Assembly (NCBI RefSeq): GCF_000718785.1 | Contig: NZ_JOCA01000010.1 | Span: forward strand, 124,001-188,000 | Reading direction: 5' to 3' | DNA from: Streptomyces sp. NRRL WC-3626 | Lineage (GTDB): Bacteria > Actinomycetota > Actinomycetes > Streptomycetales > Streptomycetaceae | DNA length: 64,000 nucleotides | In this document: positions 1 to 8,344 of the stretch, in pieces | How the letters are laid out: each line of letters opens with the position of its first letter | Position numbering within the stretch: the stretch's first letter is position 1 | Notes under the pieces: model-generated | What the model was told of the DNA's origin: nothing | The model's database searches: none | Seen by the model: only the letters and a program-made list of their open reading frames with translations | Made by a program: the position numbers and the translations under genes

Positions 1-1
1 T

Positions 2-151
2 CCCGCCAAGAGCATCGTGTACGGCGACTACGGAATCCTGAAGGAAAAGGTCTACGGGTACAAGTACCACCGCGGCAGCGCCTGCCAGAAGTCCAACAAG
101 CGGTACATGACCGTCTGGGCCCCGTACAGGGAAGGCTGGCGCGTCAGCTAG
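2..151 (+). CDS. C-terminal fragment of an unidentified protein
   Basis: An open frame enters from the left edge and ends at TAG 149-151, giving the last 49 residues of a protein that starts outside the window. The fragment is basic and aromatic-rich, with several Tyr, Lys and Trp residues and one Cys, and it ends in GWRVS. This would suit a small secreted or surface protein, but I recognise no family. The third codon positions are G/C-rich, as in real genes here. Confidence 0.55.
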   Translation, partial: PAKSIVYGDYGILKEKVYGYKYHRGSACQKSNKRYMTVWAPYREGWRVS

Positions 152-211
152 CCCTCGCGCCCGGCCCTGACACCGGGGCCGGGCACCCCGCCCTCACTCC
201 CGGGAGACCCG

Positions 212-664
212 TTGCGTCGCTCCGTACTCACTGCTGCCGCCCTGGCCACACTGTTCCTCGCCGGAGGCTGCTCCGACGAGCCCGAGGCGAAGCGTCCGAG
301 CCCCACCGCTCCGACAGCTTCCTCCAGCAAGCCCACACCGTCACCCGCCACACAACCACCCCTCCTGGACCTGCCCCGGAACGCGCAGACCCTGGTAGCC
401 GAGACCACCGGCGACAAGGACCGGGAACTGCCCGAATTCACCCCGGAGGAAGGCGCCTACACCCTCTACGTGGTGTGTGAGGGCGAGGGCGAGGTCTCGA
501 TCGTGGACCGAGACAGCAGCAACCCCCGCCCGGTCACATGCAACGGGGTGCACACCGTGGGCGTCGTCTACGAGGACAAGAAGCCCCAGCACCTCAGGAT
601 CCAGGTGACCGGCGGAACGTCCATCTGGAGGATCGCGGTGATCTCCGGAAACCACCAGCCCTGA
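212..664 (+). CDS. Small lipoprotein, unknown function
   Basis: The 150-residue product starts at TTG. It has an MRRS N-terminus, a hydrophobic stretch and a lipobox ending LAGGC (Cys 20), so it should be lipidated and anchored outside the membrane. A Ser/Thr/Pro-rich linker follows (about 25-50), then a compact domain of about 95 residues with two Cys (in VVCEG and VTCNG) that could form a disulfide. The function is not recognised. Streptomyces encode many such short lipoproteins with a beta-rich exported domain. The gene stands alone between the partial upstream gene and a convergent HTH gene. Confidence 0.8.
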   Translation: MRRSVLTAAALATLFLAGGCSDEPEAKRPSPTAPTASSSKPTPSPATQPPLLDLPRNAQTLVAETTGDKDRELPEFTPEEGAYTLYVVCEGEGEVSIVDRDSSNPRPVTCNGVHTVGVVYEDKKPQHLRIQVTGGTSIWRIAVISGNHQP

Positions 665-758
665 CACAGCCCCCCGACCGCTGACGGCGCTCCAGGAGAA
701 CAACCGGGCCCGTGGAAGGCGTCGAGCAGCACGGGGGAGGTGATGTGCATGTTGGTGG

Positions 759-1730
759 TCAGACGATGACCGTGCGCTGCGGTGGGGGCGGCGCGCAGCG
801 ACTGGCGCTGGCAGACGACGAGTTGAGGCAGCGTCGGCAGAGGGTCTCGTCGCCGACGGGCCGGAAGAGCGTCGCTTGCGTGTGGTCGCCCTCGCATTCG
901 CGGAGGGTGGCGAGGCGGCTCGGCGGGCGTTCGGCGGCCGGGGTGGCGTCGGGGAGGACCCGGGTGGGTGGCACGTCGCGGAGCAGGTAGCGCAGGAGGC
1001 CGCCGGGGCGGTGGACCGGGGTGCCGTCGCCGGGGAGGCCGCGCAGGATGTGGGTGCGGACGGCGGTGGGGGTGTGGCCCGCCGCGAGCCAGCGGGAGAC
1101 GAGGCGGGCCAACTCGTCGTGCATGCCCCGGGGGATGCGGTTGAGGTCCGGGGAGAGGCGGGGGAGGGCGGCGACCAGGGTGCGGGCGGTTTCGGACCTC
1201 TCGGCTGCCTCTGGTGCCGGGTCCGGCTCCCGCTCCGGCTCGGCGGGATGGTGGGAGGTGTTTTCCCCGGGGTCTTTTCTTGGATGACCGTCGGTGGGCG
1301 GAGAGGTCGGAGCACCGGCCGCCGGAATGCGGGGACTCGGAGCGACCTGCGGCGACGCGTCGGCGGCGGGCGCGTGTACGGGCATCCGGGCGAGGATCTT
1401 TGCGGCCTCGGCGTCGTTCAACGGCACGTTGGAGACGAGCTGTTGGGTGACCCAGTGACCGCCGGGCCCCTGAAGTCGCCGCTCGTGCACGAACCCCTCC
1501 TCCTTGAGCTGCCGCTTGGCCCGCGTGAAGGCGCACGCGCCGATGCGGGCGCGCTCGGCGGTGCGCGACAGGGGCTCACGCGCCCCGCCGGGGAGGGAGA
1601 GCTGCCAGGTCAGCAGCCGCACGGCGTCGGAGGACAGCCGGGGGTGCCGGATGAGGTCGTGGGAGAACTGCGTGAAGGCGCGCGGGGGCGCGATATGGTG
1701 CCGGTAAATCACGGTGGAGTCGCTTTCCAC
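759..1730 (-). CDS. Helix-turn-helix domain protein (actinobacterial hypothetical)
   Basis: GTG 1730 is chosen as the start, giving about 323 residues. The frame stays open to 1916, but the Arg/Pro-rich codons upstream look non-coding. The N-terminus (APPRAFTQFSHDLIRHPRL...SSDAVRLLTW) followed by a winged-helix-like stretch of about 90 residues (SRTAERARIGACAFTRAKR) is a pattern I associate with a conserved Streptomyces HTH family. A Pro-rich linker follows (about 130-200), then a second helical region and a C-terminal CxxC (ETLCRRCLNS). It is probably a DNA-binding protein resembling replication-initiator-like regulators; no ligand or target can be inferred. The start is the least certain part. 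Confidence 0.7.
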   Translation of the reverse strand: MESDSTVIYRHHIAPPRAFTQFSHDLIRHPRLSSDAVRLLTWQLSLPGGAREPLSRTAERARIGACAFTRAKRQLKEEGFVHERRLQGPGGHWVTQQLVSNVPLNDAEAAKILARMPVHAPAADASPQVAPSPRIPAAGAPTSPPTDGHPRKDPGENTSHHPAEPEREPDPAPEAAERSETARTLVAALPRLSPDLNRIPRGMHDELARLVSRWLAAGHTPTAVRTHILRGLPGDGTPVHRPGGLLRYLLRDVPPTRVLPDATPAAERPPSRLATLRECEGDHTQATLFRPVGDETLCRRCLNSSSASASRCAPPPPQRTVIV

Positions 1731-1984
1731 TGGTGGTTCAAGGCCCTCGCGGACGGGTGCAACCGGCCGCGGGGGTCGCCTTCGTTCGGTGCCGGGCGTG
1801 GCACGCGGAAGACGTGATGTCGGTGCGACGCTACCGCACGCTACGTGTTCGTTGTGGTGCTTTGAGCGAGGAGGGATGTTGTCCCTCTCCCATCCCGCGC
1901 GGTGGCCGGCCTGCACGACCGAGACTCGAAACCCGGGATGGGAACACTGGGAACGCCTGGTGGGTGGGGCCCGTGAGTGGCCGC

Positions 1985-2386
1985 CTAAATCGCGGGTGGC
2001 GGACCGCCCTGCTGCGTGACCGACCCGAGAGCACTCCGCGCCGCACGCATATCGCTCTTCTCGCTCTTCCGCAGGACGAACATCTTGGTCACGGCGAAGA
2101 CGCTGGGGCTCAGCATGACTCCTGCCATCAGGGGGTCGTGGAGAAGCCCGAACAGGATCGCGCCACCGATCGAGCCCAGGGACGTCACCCCGCCGGCCAG
2201 CAGACCTGCCATCCAGAGCCTGTGCCGGTTCTGCTCACGCATGACCGCCAGCTCGTGACGCCGCATCATGACGGGCTCAAGCGTCTTCAGTGCCACGCGC
2301 AGGTGCTGGGGAGGAAGCCGAGCCCACTCCTTCGCGTAGGAGAGGGCGAGTTCCTCCGTGTCCTCGAACTCCAACGGCTCAGGCAT
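1985..2386 (-). CDS. Small membrane protein with two TM segments
   Basis: The product has 133 residues. ATG 2386 has a GGGGGAAG ribosome binding site just upstream and is preferred to the upstream start at 2419. An acidic soluble N-terminus (about 55 residues) leads into two hydrophobic segments (WMAGLLAGGVTSLGSIGGAILFG and a stretch around LMAGVMLSPSVFAV), then a basic tail. The family is not recognised. The start overlaps the end of the upstream membrane-protein gene by 8 bases, so the two are probably translationally coupled. Confidence 0.75.
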   Translation of the reverse strand: MPEPLEFEDTEELALSYAKEWARLPPQHLRVALKTLEPVMMRRHELAVMREQNRHRLWMAGLLAGGVTSLGSIGGAILFGLLHDPLMAGVMLSPSVFAVTKMFVLRKSEKSDMRAARSALGSVTQQGGPPPAI

Positions 2387-2942
2387 TCTTCCCCCTGGGG
2401 CCTGCTCCGACCCCACCACTGGGGCCTGGCGCGTCGGATCCGTGCTCCTTCGCCGTTCCGGGAGGAGGGGGACCGAGTGCCAGGAATATTTCCGTCAGAC
2501 CTTTGACCGTTGTTGCGGCGGCTTGAGTGGATGGGGCGGCAGCGGTGGTGGGCTCGCTCAGGAACCGGGCCACGTCATCGACGGTGTCGTCGATGTCGTC
2601 CTGCTCGATCTCCTGTGCGGCGGTGCGGAGTTCCCTCTGGTGCACAGTTGGTGTGAGAACCGGTGAGGGCAAGGGGACCTGGCGCCCGCGGTCCCGCCAC
2701 CGCATCTTCGCAGCACCCAAGAAACTTAAAGCGGCGAGACCGGCAGACAGGTATCCGATGACAGCCACCTTGGCGATCTGTTCCAGGTCCTCAGCCGTCA
2801 CTTCCGGGCCGAACCAGATGAGCCCCACGCCGACACCGGTACCGCAGATGGCGCCGACCAGGGTCCACAGGCGTCGCTGCGAAGGCGCCGCCGCGCGGGA
2901 CTCGCTCTCTTCCTCATGCTCGGCTTCCGACTCCCCGTCCAT
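2379..2942 (-). CDS. Small membrane protein, acidic N-terminus
   Basis: ATG 2942 gives 187 residues. The first 22 residues are very acidic (MDGESEAEHEEESES). Two hydrophobic segments follow (WTLVGAICGTGVGVGLIWFG and VAVIGYLSAGLAALSFLG), then a cytoplasmic region of about 90 residues with an acidic helix (EIEQDDIDDTVDDVARFL) and a Gly/Pro-rich tail. It overlaps the next gene by 8 bases. The pair is divergent from the XRE/DUF397 genes. No function is recognised; a membrane complex of the two products is an inference from coupling. Confidence 0.75.
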   Translation of the reverse strand: MDGESEAEHEEESESRAAAPSQRRLWTLVGAICGTGVGVGLIWFGPEVTAEDLEQIAKVAVIGYLSAGLAALSFLGAAKMRWRDRGRQVPLPSPVLTPTVHQRELRTAAQEIEQDDIDDTVDDVARFLSEPTTAAAPSTQAAATTVKGLTEIFLALGPPPPGTAKEHGSDAPGPSGGVGAGPRGKNA

Positions 2943-3233
2943 ACGCGGAGTCTGGCATATCAGGTGATGTCCGCAAGAGCTCGTGGATGGGTTGGTATAT
3001 GCGCTGGAGGGAGAAAGTCGGCGGGTCTGTCGATGGAGTCGCCGGGGAACGTTCCGGAGGCGGGAGGAGTACAGGGCCGGGCACGCCGCTCCTGGGCGAG
3101 GACGGCTTCGCGAGGCAATGGGGCGTTCACTCGTCCGGCGCAATTCCTGCTGGTCCCGGCGTGGTTGACGCGGGGGCGTCCTACGGTGCGAGAACGGGTG
3201 CCGGTAGATGGATGTGCTGAGGGGGCGGGTGCG

Positions 3234-4088
3234 ATGGAGTCGGGAGTGGACTCGGGTGCGGGCGTGGAGGGCGCGGACGTGGGCGCCGATTCCAACGGGG
3301 AGTTCCTGCGGTGCTTCGGGCGGCAGATGAAGCTGCTGCGGGAGGCGGCCGGGCTGACGCAGGCGCAGTTGGGGGAGCGGGTCAGCTACGGCGAGGCGCT
3401 GATCGCGGCGGTGGAGCAGGGGCGTCGCATTCCGAAGCCGGAGCTGGTGGATGCGGTGGATCGCGAGGTGGGCGGGCGGGGGTTGTTGGTGGCGATGAAG
3501 GGGGAGGTGGCGAAGGCTCGGTATCCGGGGTTCTTCCGGCGGTACGCGGAGATGGAGGCCGAGGCTGTCGAGCTGCACGCGTACGACAACCATGTGGTCA
3601 AGGGGCTTCTCCAGACCGAGGAGTACGCGCGTGCCGTCTTCACCACGTGGCGGCCACTGCTGGACCCCGAGGTCATCGAACAACGTGTGGCCGCTCGGTT
3701 GGAGAGGCAGAAGCTGTTCTCCCGACGGCCTGCACCTCTCCTGAGCTTCGTCATCGAGGAGCAGGCACTTCGTCGCCCGGTCGGTGGTCGAGAGGTGCTG
3801 CGTGGACAGCTGGAACAACTGCTGTTGTACGGGCACGAGCGCAATGTCGAGATGCAGGTCATGCCGACAGACCGCGACGAACATGCGGGCCTGGGTGGGG
3901 CTTTCACGTTGATCCACCTCAAGGACCAGAGCAGGATGGGCTATATGGAGGTGCAGGAGGCGAGCATCCTGTACACCGTGCCCAAGAAGGTCAGTCCTTT
4001 GGAAGCAACGTACGGCGTTCTCCGAGCGCAGGCGCTCACTCCCAGGGAGTCGCTGGCCTTCATCACGAAGCTGTTGGGAGAGCAATGA
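3234..4088 (+). CDS. XRE-family HTH regulator with DUF5753-type C-terminal domain
   Basis: ATG 3234, behind GAGGGGGCGGG, gives 284 residues; the frame is open further upstream but those codons look non-coding. A Cro/C1-type helix-turn-helix occupies about residues 22-80 (LREAAGLTQAQLGERVSYGEALIAAVEQG), followed by the long C-terminal domain of the Streptomyces regulators paired with DUF397 proteins (KGLLQTEEYARAVF, HERNVEMQVMP). Its stop overlaps the start of the DUF397 gene (ATGA), the usual coupled arrangement. Such pairs resemble toxin-antitoxin or developmental switch modules (abaA/bldB-like), but the target is unknown. Confidence 0.9.
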   Translation: MESGVDSGAGVEGADVGADSNGEFLRCFGRQMKLLREAAGLTQAQLGERVSYGEALIAAVEQGRRIPKPELVDAVDREVGGRGLLVAMKGEVAKARYPGFFRRYAEMEAEAVELHAYDNHVVKGLLQTEEYARAVFTTWRPLLDPEVIEQRVAARLERQKLFSRRPAPLLSFVIEEQALRRPVGGREVLRGQLEQLLLYGHERNVEMQVMPTDRDEHAGLGGAFTLIHLKDQSRMGYMEVQEASILYTVPKKVSPLEATYGVLRAQALTPRESLAFITKLLGEQ

Positions 4089-4291
4089 AGGCAAGCAGCC
4101 CCGAGCCTGCCGCTGACAAGCTGAGCTGGTTCAAGAGCAGCTACAGCTCTGGAAGCGGCGGTGACTGTGTTGAGATCGCCGATGCCGGTACGGCCGTGAT
4201 GATCCGGGACTCCAAGCGACCGGACATGACGTCCCTCAGTGTTCCCACTGCCCAGTGGACGGCGTTCGTGCGGATGGCCGCAGGCGTCTGA
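4085..4291 (+). CDS. DUF397 small protein, partner of the XRE regulator
   Basis: The 68-residue product starts in the ATGA overlap with the preceding gene. It has the DUF397 signature: LSWFKSSYSSGSGGDCVEIA, then VMIRDSKRPD and a C-terminal FVRMAAGV. Family members are encoded beside HTH regulators across Streptomyces and are thought to bind or antagonise them. A strong hairpin ends the pair just downstream. Confidence 0.9.
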   Translation: MKASSPEPAADKLSWFKSSYSSGSGGDCVEIADAGTAVMIRDSKRPDMTSLSVPTAQWTAFVRMAAGV

Positions 4292-4298
4292 GACGAAC

Positions 4299-4339
4299 GA
4301 GGGGCGGTGGAGAGCCGTTTGTGCTCCCCACCGCCCCTC
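4299..4339 (+). terminator. Hairpin terminator after the XRE/DUF397 pair
   Basis: GAGGGGCGGTGG at 4299-4310 is perfectly complementary to CCACCGCCCCTC at 4328-4339. This gives a 12-bp GC-rich stem with a 17-base loop, 8 bases after the DUF397 stop. There is no long T tract, which is common for Streptomyces terminators. Confidence 0.75.
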
Positions 4340-4468
4340 AGCCGTGCCTAGAGTGTGGTGCTCACTCGCTCTTCTTGCGCCGCCCGCCTGCCGTCTTCTC
4401 GACCCGCCCCCGTCGCGAGCCGGGGCGTCGATCCTCTGAGCGGACCTCTCAAGGTCGCACCCGCCTAC

Positions 4469-4903
4469 ATGCGGCTGACCCCCGAGGAGGCGCAGCGGGA
4501 GCGGAAGAGGCGGCTGGCCGGGGAGAACCAGGCGAAGGAGCGGAGACTGGCGAAAGTGGCGAGGAAGTTCCAGGCCGCCAGGGAAGCCGGGGCCGGTCGC
4601 TGGCCGAAGGCGGGCGGGGGCGGGAGCGGGGCCGTCGTGGGTCCTGTCGACGAGGAAGCCGTGAACCGGCAACAGCCCGCCGGCGCGCTCGTAGGATGCC
4701 GGGATGCCCAAGCCCTTACGGACGAGCCGCCGCACGTGGATTGCGGCGTGGGTGGTGTTGTGTGCGGCCGGCCTTGCCGCCACCGTCGGTCTCAACGCCT
4801 CCAACGCACCGGACCCGCAGACCGAGAGGCCCGTCAGCGCCGAGTGCGCCGAGTATGTCGCGGACATCGAGAGGCAGCTGGCCGAGGCCCAGCGGAAGAG
4901 TGA
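4469..4903 (+). CDS. Doubtful ORF with a charged helical N-terminus
   Basis: The frame has plausible codon usage only in its first half, where it encodes a Lys/Arg/Glu-rich helix (MRLTPEEAQRERKRRLAGEN, then QAKERRLAKVARKFQAAREA). No clear ribosome binding site precedes the ATG. After about residue 75 it runs through the start region of the better-supported gene at 4704 and turns Arg/Cys/Gly-rich, as a shadow frame would. It may be a decayed or truncated gene. The gap 4292-4703 holds only this and the terminator. Confidence 0.25.
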   Translation: MRLTPEEAQRERKRRLAGENQAKERRLAKVARKFQAAREAGAGRWPKAGGGGSGAVVGPVDEEAVNRQQPAGALVGCRDAQALTDEPPHVDCGVGGVVCGRPCRHRRSQRLQRTGPADREARQRRVRRVCRGHREAAGRGPAEE

Positions 4904-4997
4904 GAGAGACGGAGTGCTGGTCTTCTCCCGAGTCCAGGCCGGCACCGATGACGACTGCGGCGAAGTACTCCGCGACCGCCTCAGGGACGATCGATGA
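4704..4997 (+). CDS. Small exported or membrane-anchored protein
   Basis: The product has 97 residues. A basic N-terminus (MPKPLRTSRRTW) precedes one hydrophobic segment (IAAWVVLCAAGLAATVGL), which would be a signal anchor. About 65 polar residues follow, with two Cys (SAECAEY and DDDCGEV) and a charged helix (ADIERQLAEAQRKSERDG). Its stop overlaps the next start (ATGA 4994-4997), so the two small genes are coupled. The function is unknown. Confidence 0.7.
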   Translation: MPKPLRTSRRTWIAAWVVLCAAGLAATVGLNASNAPDPQTERPVSAECAEYVADIERQLAEAQRKSERDGVLVFSRVQAGTDDDCGEVLRDRLRDDR

Positions 4998-5179
4998 GCC
5001 GCGGTAGACGGCTCGCCGTGATGGCGGCACTGACCTGCGTCGGCGCCGTGGCGGTCATCGCCGTGGGCGCCATGGCGGAACCGGAACCGCGGCCCACACC
5101 GCCGCGGGTGTACTCCTCCTGCCTGGCGGCCGACACCCAGCCGATGCCCACGGGCGACGACCCGTGCGAGGGCCGCTGA
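4994..5179 (+). CDS. Small secreted or anchored peptide
   Basis: The 61-residue product is coupled by ATGA overlap to the gene before it. It has a basic start (MSRGRR), a hydrophobic segment (AVMAALTCVGAVAVIAVGAMA) and a short Pro-rich exported tail with two Cys (SSCLAA and DDPCEGR). The tail looks like a minimal disulfide-bonded domain. No homologue is recognised. No gene could be identified between 5180 and 5423. Confidence 0.6.
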   Translation: MSRGRRLAVMAALTCVGAVAVIAVGAMAEPEPRPTPPRVYSSCLAADTQPMPTGDDPCEGR

Positions 5180-5423
5180 AGCACGACCGAGCGACCGTCC
5201 GCCGCAGAACGGCGGAACACCGTCTGACCCGAGTCGCTCCCCGGGCCGACGGAGGGCCGCCAGCCCTCATCCGGGACGGCCTCGGCACCCTTCCGCTACG
5301 GAGGCAGAGCGCCCAGGTCGCGCACGTAGATGTCCCAGCAGGGCGGTGTGACACCGGCCAGCACCCCCGTCCGGCCCCGTCAGCCCCGGGCATCACGGCG
5401 CCGGGGCGGAGGTCAGCCGACGC

Positions 5424-5798
5424 TCAGTGCAGGCAGAGGCAGAACGGGTGTCCGGCCGGGTCCGCGTAGACCCGCCAGTTCGCGTCCGGGCGGACCTGGT
5501 CCGTGCGTTCCAGCACGGTCGCGCCGAGGGCGAGCGCCCGCTGCTCCTCCGCGTCGAGGTCGTCCACGTCGAAGTCCAGGTGGAGCTGTTGCGGACGGTC
5601 CTGGCCTGGCCACTCCGGCGGGCGGTAGCCGTCGACCCGCTGGCAGGCCAGCGGAATGCCCTCGAATCCGTGCACCTCGACCCACTCGGGAGCGTCCGGG
5701 TCCGTGACCACCCGGCCGCCGAGCAGATCCGCGTAGAACTGGGCGAGCCGGGCCGGATCGGCGCAGTCCAGGGCGACCATCTGCAGTCTGCGAATCAC
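5424..5798 (-). CDS. VOC (glyoxalase/bleomycin-resistance) fold protein
   Basis: GTG 5798 lies 8 bases after GAGGAG and gives 124 residues; the frame is open to 5897, but that part is Arg/Pro-rich. The sequence MVALDCADPARLAQFYADLLGG followed by a second half HLDFDVDDLDAEEQRALALGA and ADPAGHPFCLC is typical of single-domain VOC proteins with two beta-alpha-beta-beta-beta repeats. The metal-binding positions are not obviously complete, so enzyme or binding function is open. It is divergent from the MmpL operon. Confidence 0.85.
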   Translation of the reverse strand: MIRRLQMVALDCADPARLAQFYADLLGGRVVTDPDAPEWVEVHGFEGIPLACQRVDGYRPPEWPGQDRPQQLHLDFDVDDLDAEEQRALALGATVLERTDQVRPDANWRVYADPAGHPFCLCLH

Positions 5799-6043
5799 TT
5801 CGGGCACTCCTCGCTCCCAGGCCGCTTCCGGCACACGGCGTACGCGAGGGGCGTACCCGTTGTCGCCGCCGGCATGCGCGGTCTGGTGCGTACGCACCAG
5901 GGCCGGCGGGCGGATGGTCCGGGCGCACCAGGTGAGGACGGCAACGGGGCACGATGCCCGGCGGGGACGCCGGAAGCGACTGTGGAGCAGGCACGCAGGG
6001 CGTGCCGTGTTCCTTGCCGAGCGGCGTCTGGAGTGATCGACAG

Positions 6044-8338
6044 GTGGCTACGTTTCTTTACCGGGTCGGGCGGTGGGCCTTCCGGCGGCGCCGGGTGGTG
6101 AGTGCCCTGTGGCTGGGCCTCCTGGTGCTGGTCGGGGTGGCCGCGGTCATGGCCCCCGCCGGGAAGGAGGAGGAACTGTCCATGCCCGGCACCGAGTCGC
6201 AGAAGGCGTTCGACCTGCTGGACGAGCGCTTCCCGCAGAGCAACTCCCAGGGTGCCGAGGCCCGCCTGGTGTTCCGGGCCCCCGACGGGCAGCGGGTGAC
6301 CGCCACGGAGAACAGGGCGACCGTCGCGGACACGCTCGGCTCCCTCGACTGGGGCACCCAGGTCGCGTCGGCCACCGACCCCTACGAGACCGGTGCCGTC
6401 AGCGAGGACGGCACCATCGCCTACTCCACCGTCACCTACACCGTCGACGCCGTCGACCTGACCGAGTCGACGAAGAACGCGCTCCAAGCGGCCGCGGACC
6501 ACGCCCGGGACGCGGGGCTGACCGTGGAGATCGGCGGCTCGGCCCTGGAGTCGGAGGTCGCCCTGGGCGGTACGACGGAGATCATCGGCGTGGTGGTGGC
6601 GGCCGTGGTGCTGGTCCTCACCCTCGGATCGCTGGTCGCGGCCGGGCTGCCGCTGCTGACCGCGTTCGTGGGCGTGGCCATCGGCTTCGGCCTGATCGCC
6701 GCGCTGGCCGGCCCGCTGGGTCTGACGTCCACCGTCTCGATCCTGGCGCTGATGCTGGGACTGGCGGTCGGCATCGACTACGCGCTGTTCATCACCTCCC
6801 GCTTCCGTGACGAGCGCGCACTGGGCAGGGAAGCGGAGGAGGCCGCCGGCCGGGCGGTGGGCACGGCCGGGTCCGCCGTCGTCTTCGCCGGGGCGACCGT
6901 GTTCATCGCCCTGGTCGGGCTGGCCGTCGTCGGCATCCCCGAACTCACCAAGATGGGGCTGGCCGGGGCCGGCGCCGTGGCCATCGCCGTGCTCGTCGCC
7001 CTGACCCTGGTACCCGCCCTGTTCGCCCTGTTCGGCCGCCGGGTGCTGTCCCGCGCGGCCCGCAGGGCCGCCGGCGCGGGCACGCGCAGCGCCGGTACGT
7101 CCGTGCCCGCCGGTTTTGCCGCGCCCACCGGCACCGGCGCCCCCCGGCCCCTCGCCGCGAGGCGAACCATCGGCACCCGCTGGGCCCGTTTCGTCCTGCG
7201 CCGCCCGCTGGCCGTGCTGGTCTGCGCCGTGATCGGCCTCGGAGCCGTCGCCGTACCGGCGCTGAGTCTCGAACTCGGGCTGCCGGGCGACGAGTCCAAG
7301 CCGGTGACGACCACCGAACGCCGCGCCTACGACCTGCTGTCCGAAGGCTTCGGCCCCGGTTTCAACGGCCCGCTGACCGTGGTCGTGGACACGGCGTCCG
7401 CCGCCGGCGCAGGGGAGGCCCGCGCCGCCACCGACCTGGTCATGAAGACCGTACGAGAAGTGGACGGGGTCGCGTCGGCCGGCGAGCCGGTGCTCAGCCC
7501 GGACAAGGACACGGCCGTCCTCACGGCGGTCCCCAGGACCGCCCCCAACAGCGGCGAGACCAAGGACCTGGTGCACGACATCAGGCGCGCGGTGGCCGGC
7601 GTCGAGGCCGAGACGGGGGCCGTCGTCCTGGTCACCGGCAGGACCGCGCTGAACATCGACATCTCCGAGGCCATGTCCGACGCCCTCGTCCCCTATCTGA
7701 CCGTGGTCATCGGCCTCGCGGTGCTCCTGCTGACCGTGGTCTTCCGCTCGCTGCTGGTCCCGGTCAAGGCCGCGCTCGGCTTCCTGCTGTCGGTGGGCGC
7801 CGCCTTCGGTGTCGTTGTCGCCGTCTTCCAGTGGGGCTGGGCCGGGGACCTGATCGGCGTCGAACAGACCGGGCCGGTCATGTCGCTCATGCCGATCCTC
7901 ATCATCGGCATCGTGTTCGGCCTCGCCATGGACTACGAGGTCTTCCTCGTCGCCCGCATGCGGGAGGCGTACGTCCACGGCGCGTCCCCCGGTGAGGCCG
8001 TCGTCAGCGGGTTCCGGCACAGCGGACGGGTGGTCGCCGCCGCGGCCGTCATCATGACCAGCGTGTTCGCCGGATTCATCGGGATGGCGAACCCCACCAT
8101 CCAGACCATGGGCGTCGGTCTGGCCTCCGCCGTCGCCTTCGACGCCTTCCTCGTCCGGATGGCGATCGCCCCCGCCGTCCTGGCACTGCTCGGCCACCGC
8201 GCCTGGTGGCTGCCGCGTAGCCTGAACCGTGTGCTGCCGAACGTGGACGTCGAAGGCCAGTTGCTGGGCCTGCCGGTGCCGGCCCCCGCGACCGGAGGAC
8301 CGGACACGCAGACGCGGCTGCCCGTCGGCGGGCGCTGA
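6044..8338 (+). CDS. MmpL-type RND family transporter
   Basis: GTG 6044, 9 bases after GGAGTG, gives 764 residues. The two halves have MmpL/RND topology: TM1 near residues 15-35, an external loop to about 165, a TM bundle to about 340, then the same again. Both halves carry the Asp-Tyr pairs expected for proton coupling, GIDYALF at 243-249 and GLAMDYEVFL at 626-635. Family members export lipids or hydrophobic compounds; the substrate here is unknown. The two-component genes begin 6 bases downstream, so one operon is likely. Confidence 0.93.
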   Translation: MATFLYRVGRWAFRRRRVVSALWLGLLVLVGVAAVMAPAGKEEELSMPGTESQKAFDLLDERFPQSNSQGAEARLVFRAPDGQRVTATENRATVADTLGSLDWGTQVASATDPYETGAVSEDGTIAYSTVTYTVDAVDLTESTKNALQAAADHARDAGLTVEIGGSALESEVALGGTTEIIGVVVAAVVLVLTLGSLVAAGLPLLTAFVGVAIGFGLIAALAGPLGLTSTVSILALMLGLAVGIDYALFITSRFRDERALGREAEEAAGRAVGTAGSAVVFAGATVFIALVGLAVVGIPELTKMGLAGAGAVAIAVLVALTLVPALFALFGRRVLSRAARRAAGAGTRSAGTSVPAGFAAPTGTGAPRPLAARRTIGTRWARFVLRRPLAVLVCAVIGLGAVAVPALSLELGLPGDESKPVTTTERRAYDLLSEGFGPGFNGPLTVVVDTASAAGAGEARAATDLVMKTVREVDGVASAGEPVLSPDKDTAVLTAVPRTAPNSGETKDLVHDIRRAVAGVEAETGAVVLVTGRTALNIDISEAMSDALVPYLTVVIGLAVLLLTVVFRSLLVPVKAALGFLLSVGAAFGVVVAVFQWGWAGDLIGVEQTGPVMSLMPILIIGIVFGLAMDYEVFLVARMREAYVHGASPGEAVVSGFRHSGRVVAAAAVIMTSVFAGFIGMANPTIQTMGVGLASAVAFDAFLVRMAIAPAVLALLGHRAWWLPRSLNRVLPNVDVEGQLLGLPVPAPATGGPDTQTRLPVGGR

Positions 8339-8344
8339 GCACCG

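Noticed and set aside
1731..1916. Upstream extension of the HTH gene to 1916
   Set aside because: The added 62 residues are Arg/Pro/His-rich with no family similarity, and GTG 1730 gives a natural N-terminus.
5296..5379. Minus-strand peptide ending ...PPCWDIYVRDLGALPP
   Set aside because: The tail looks protein-like but the frame is only 27 codons long, has no ribosome binding site and cannot be joined to a larger gene without a frameshift.
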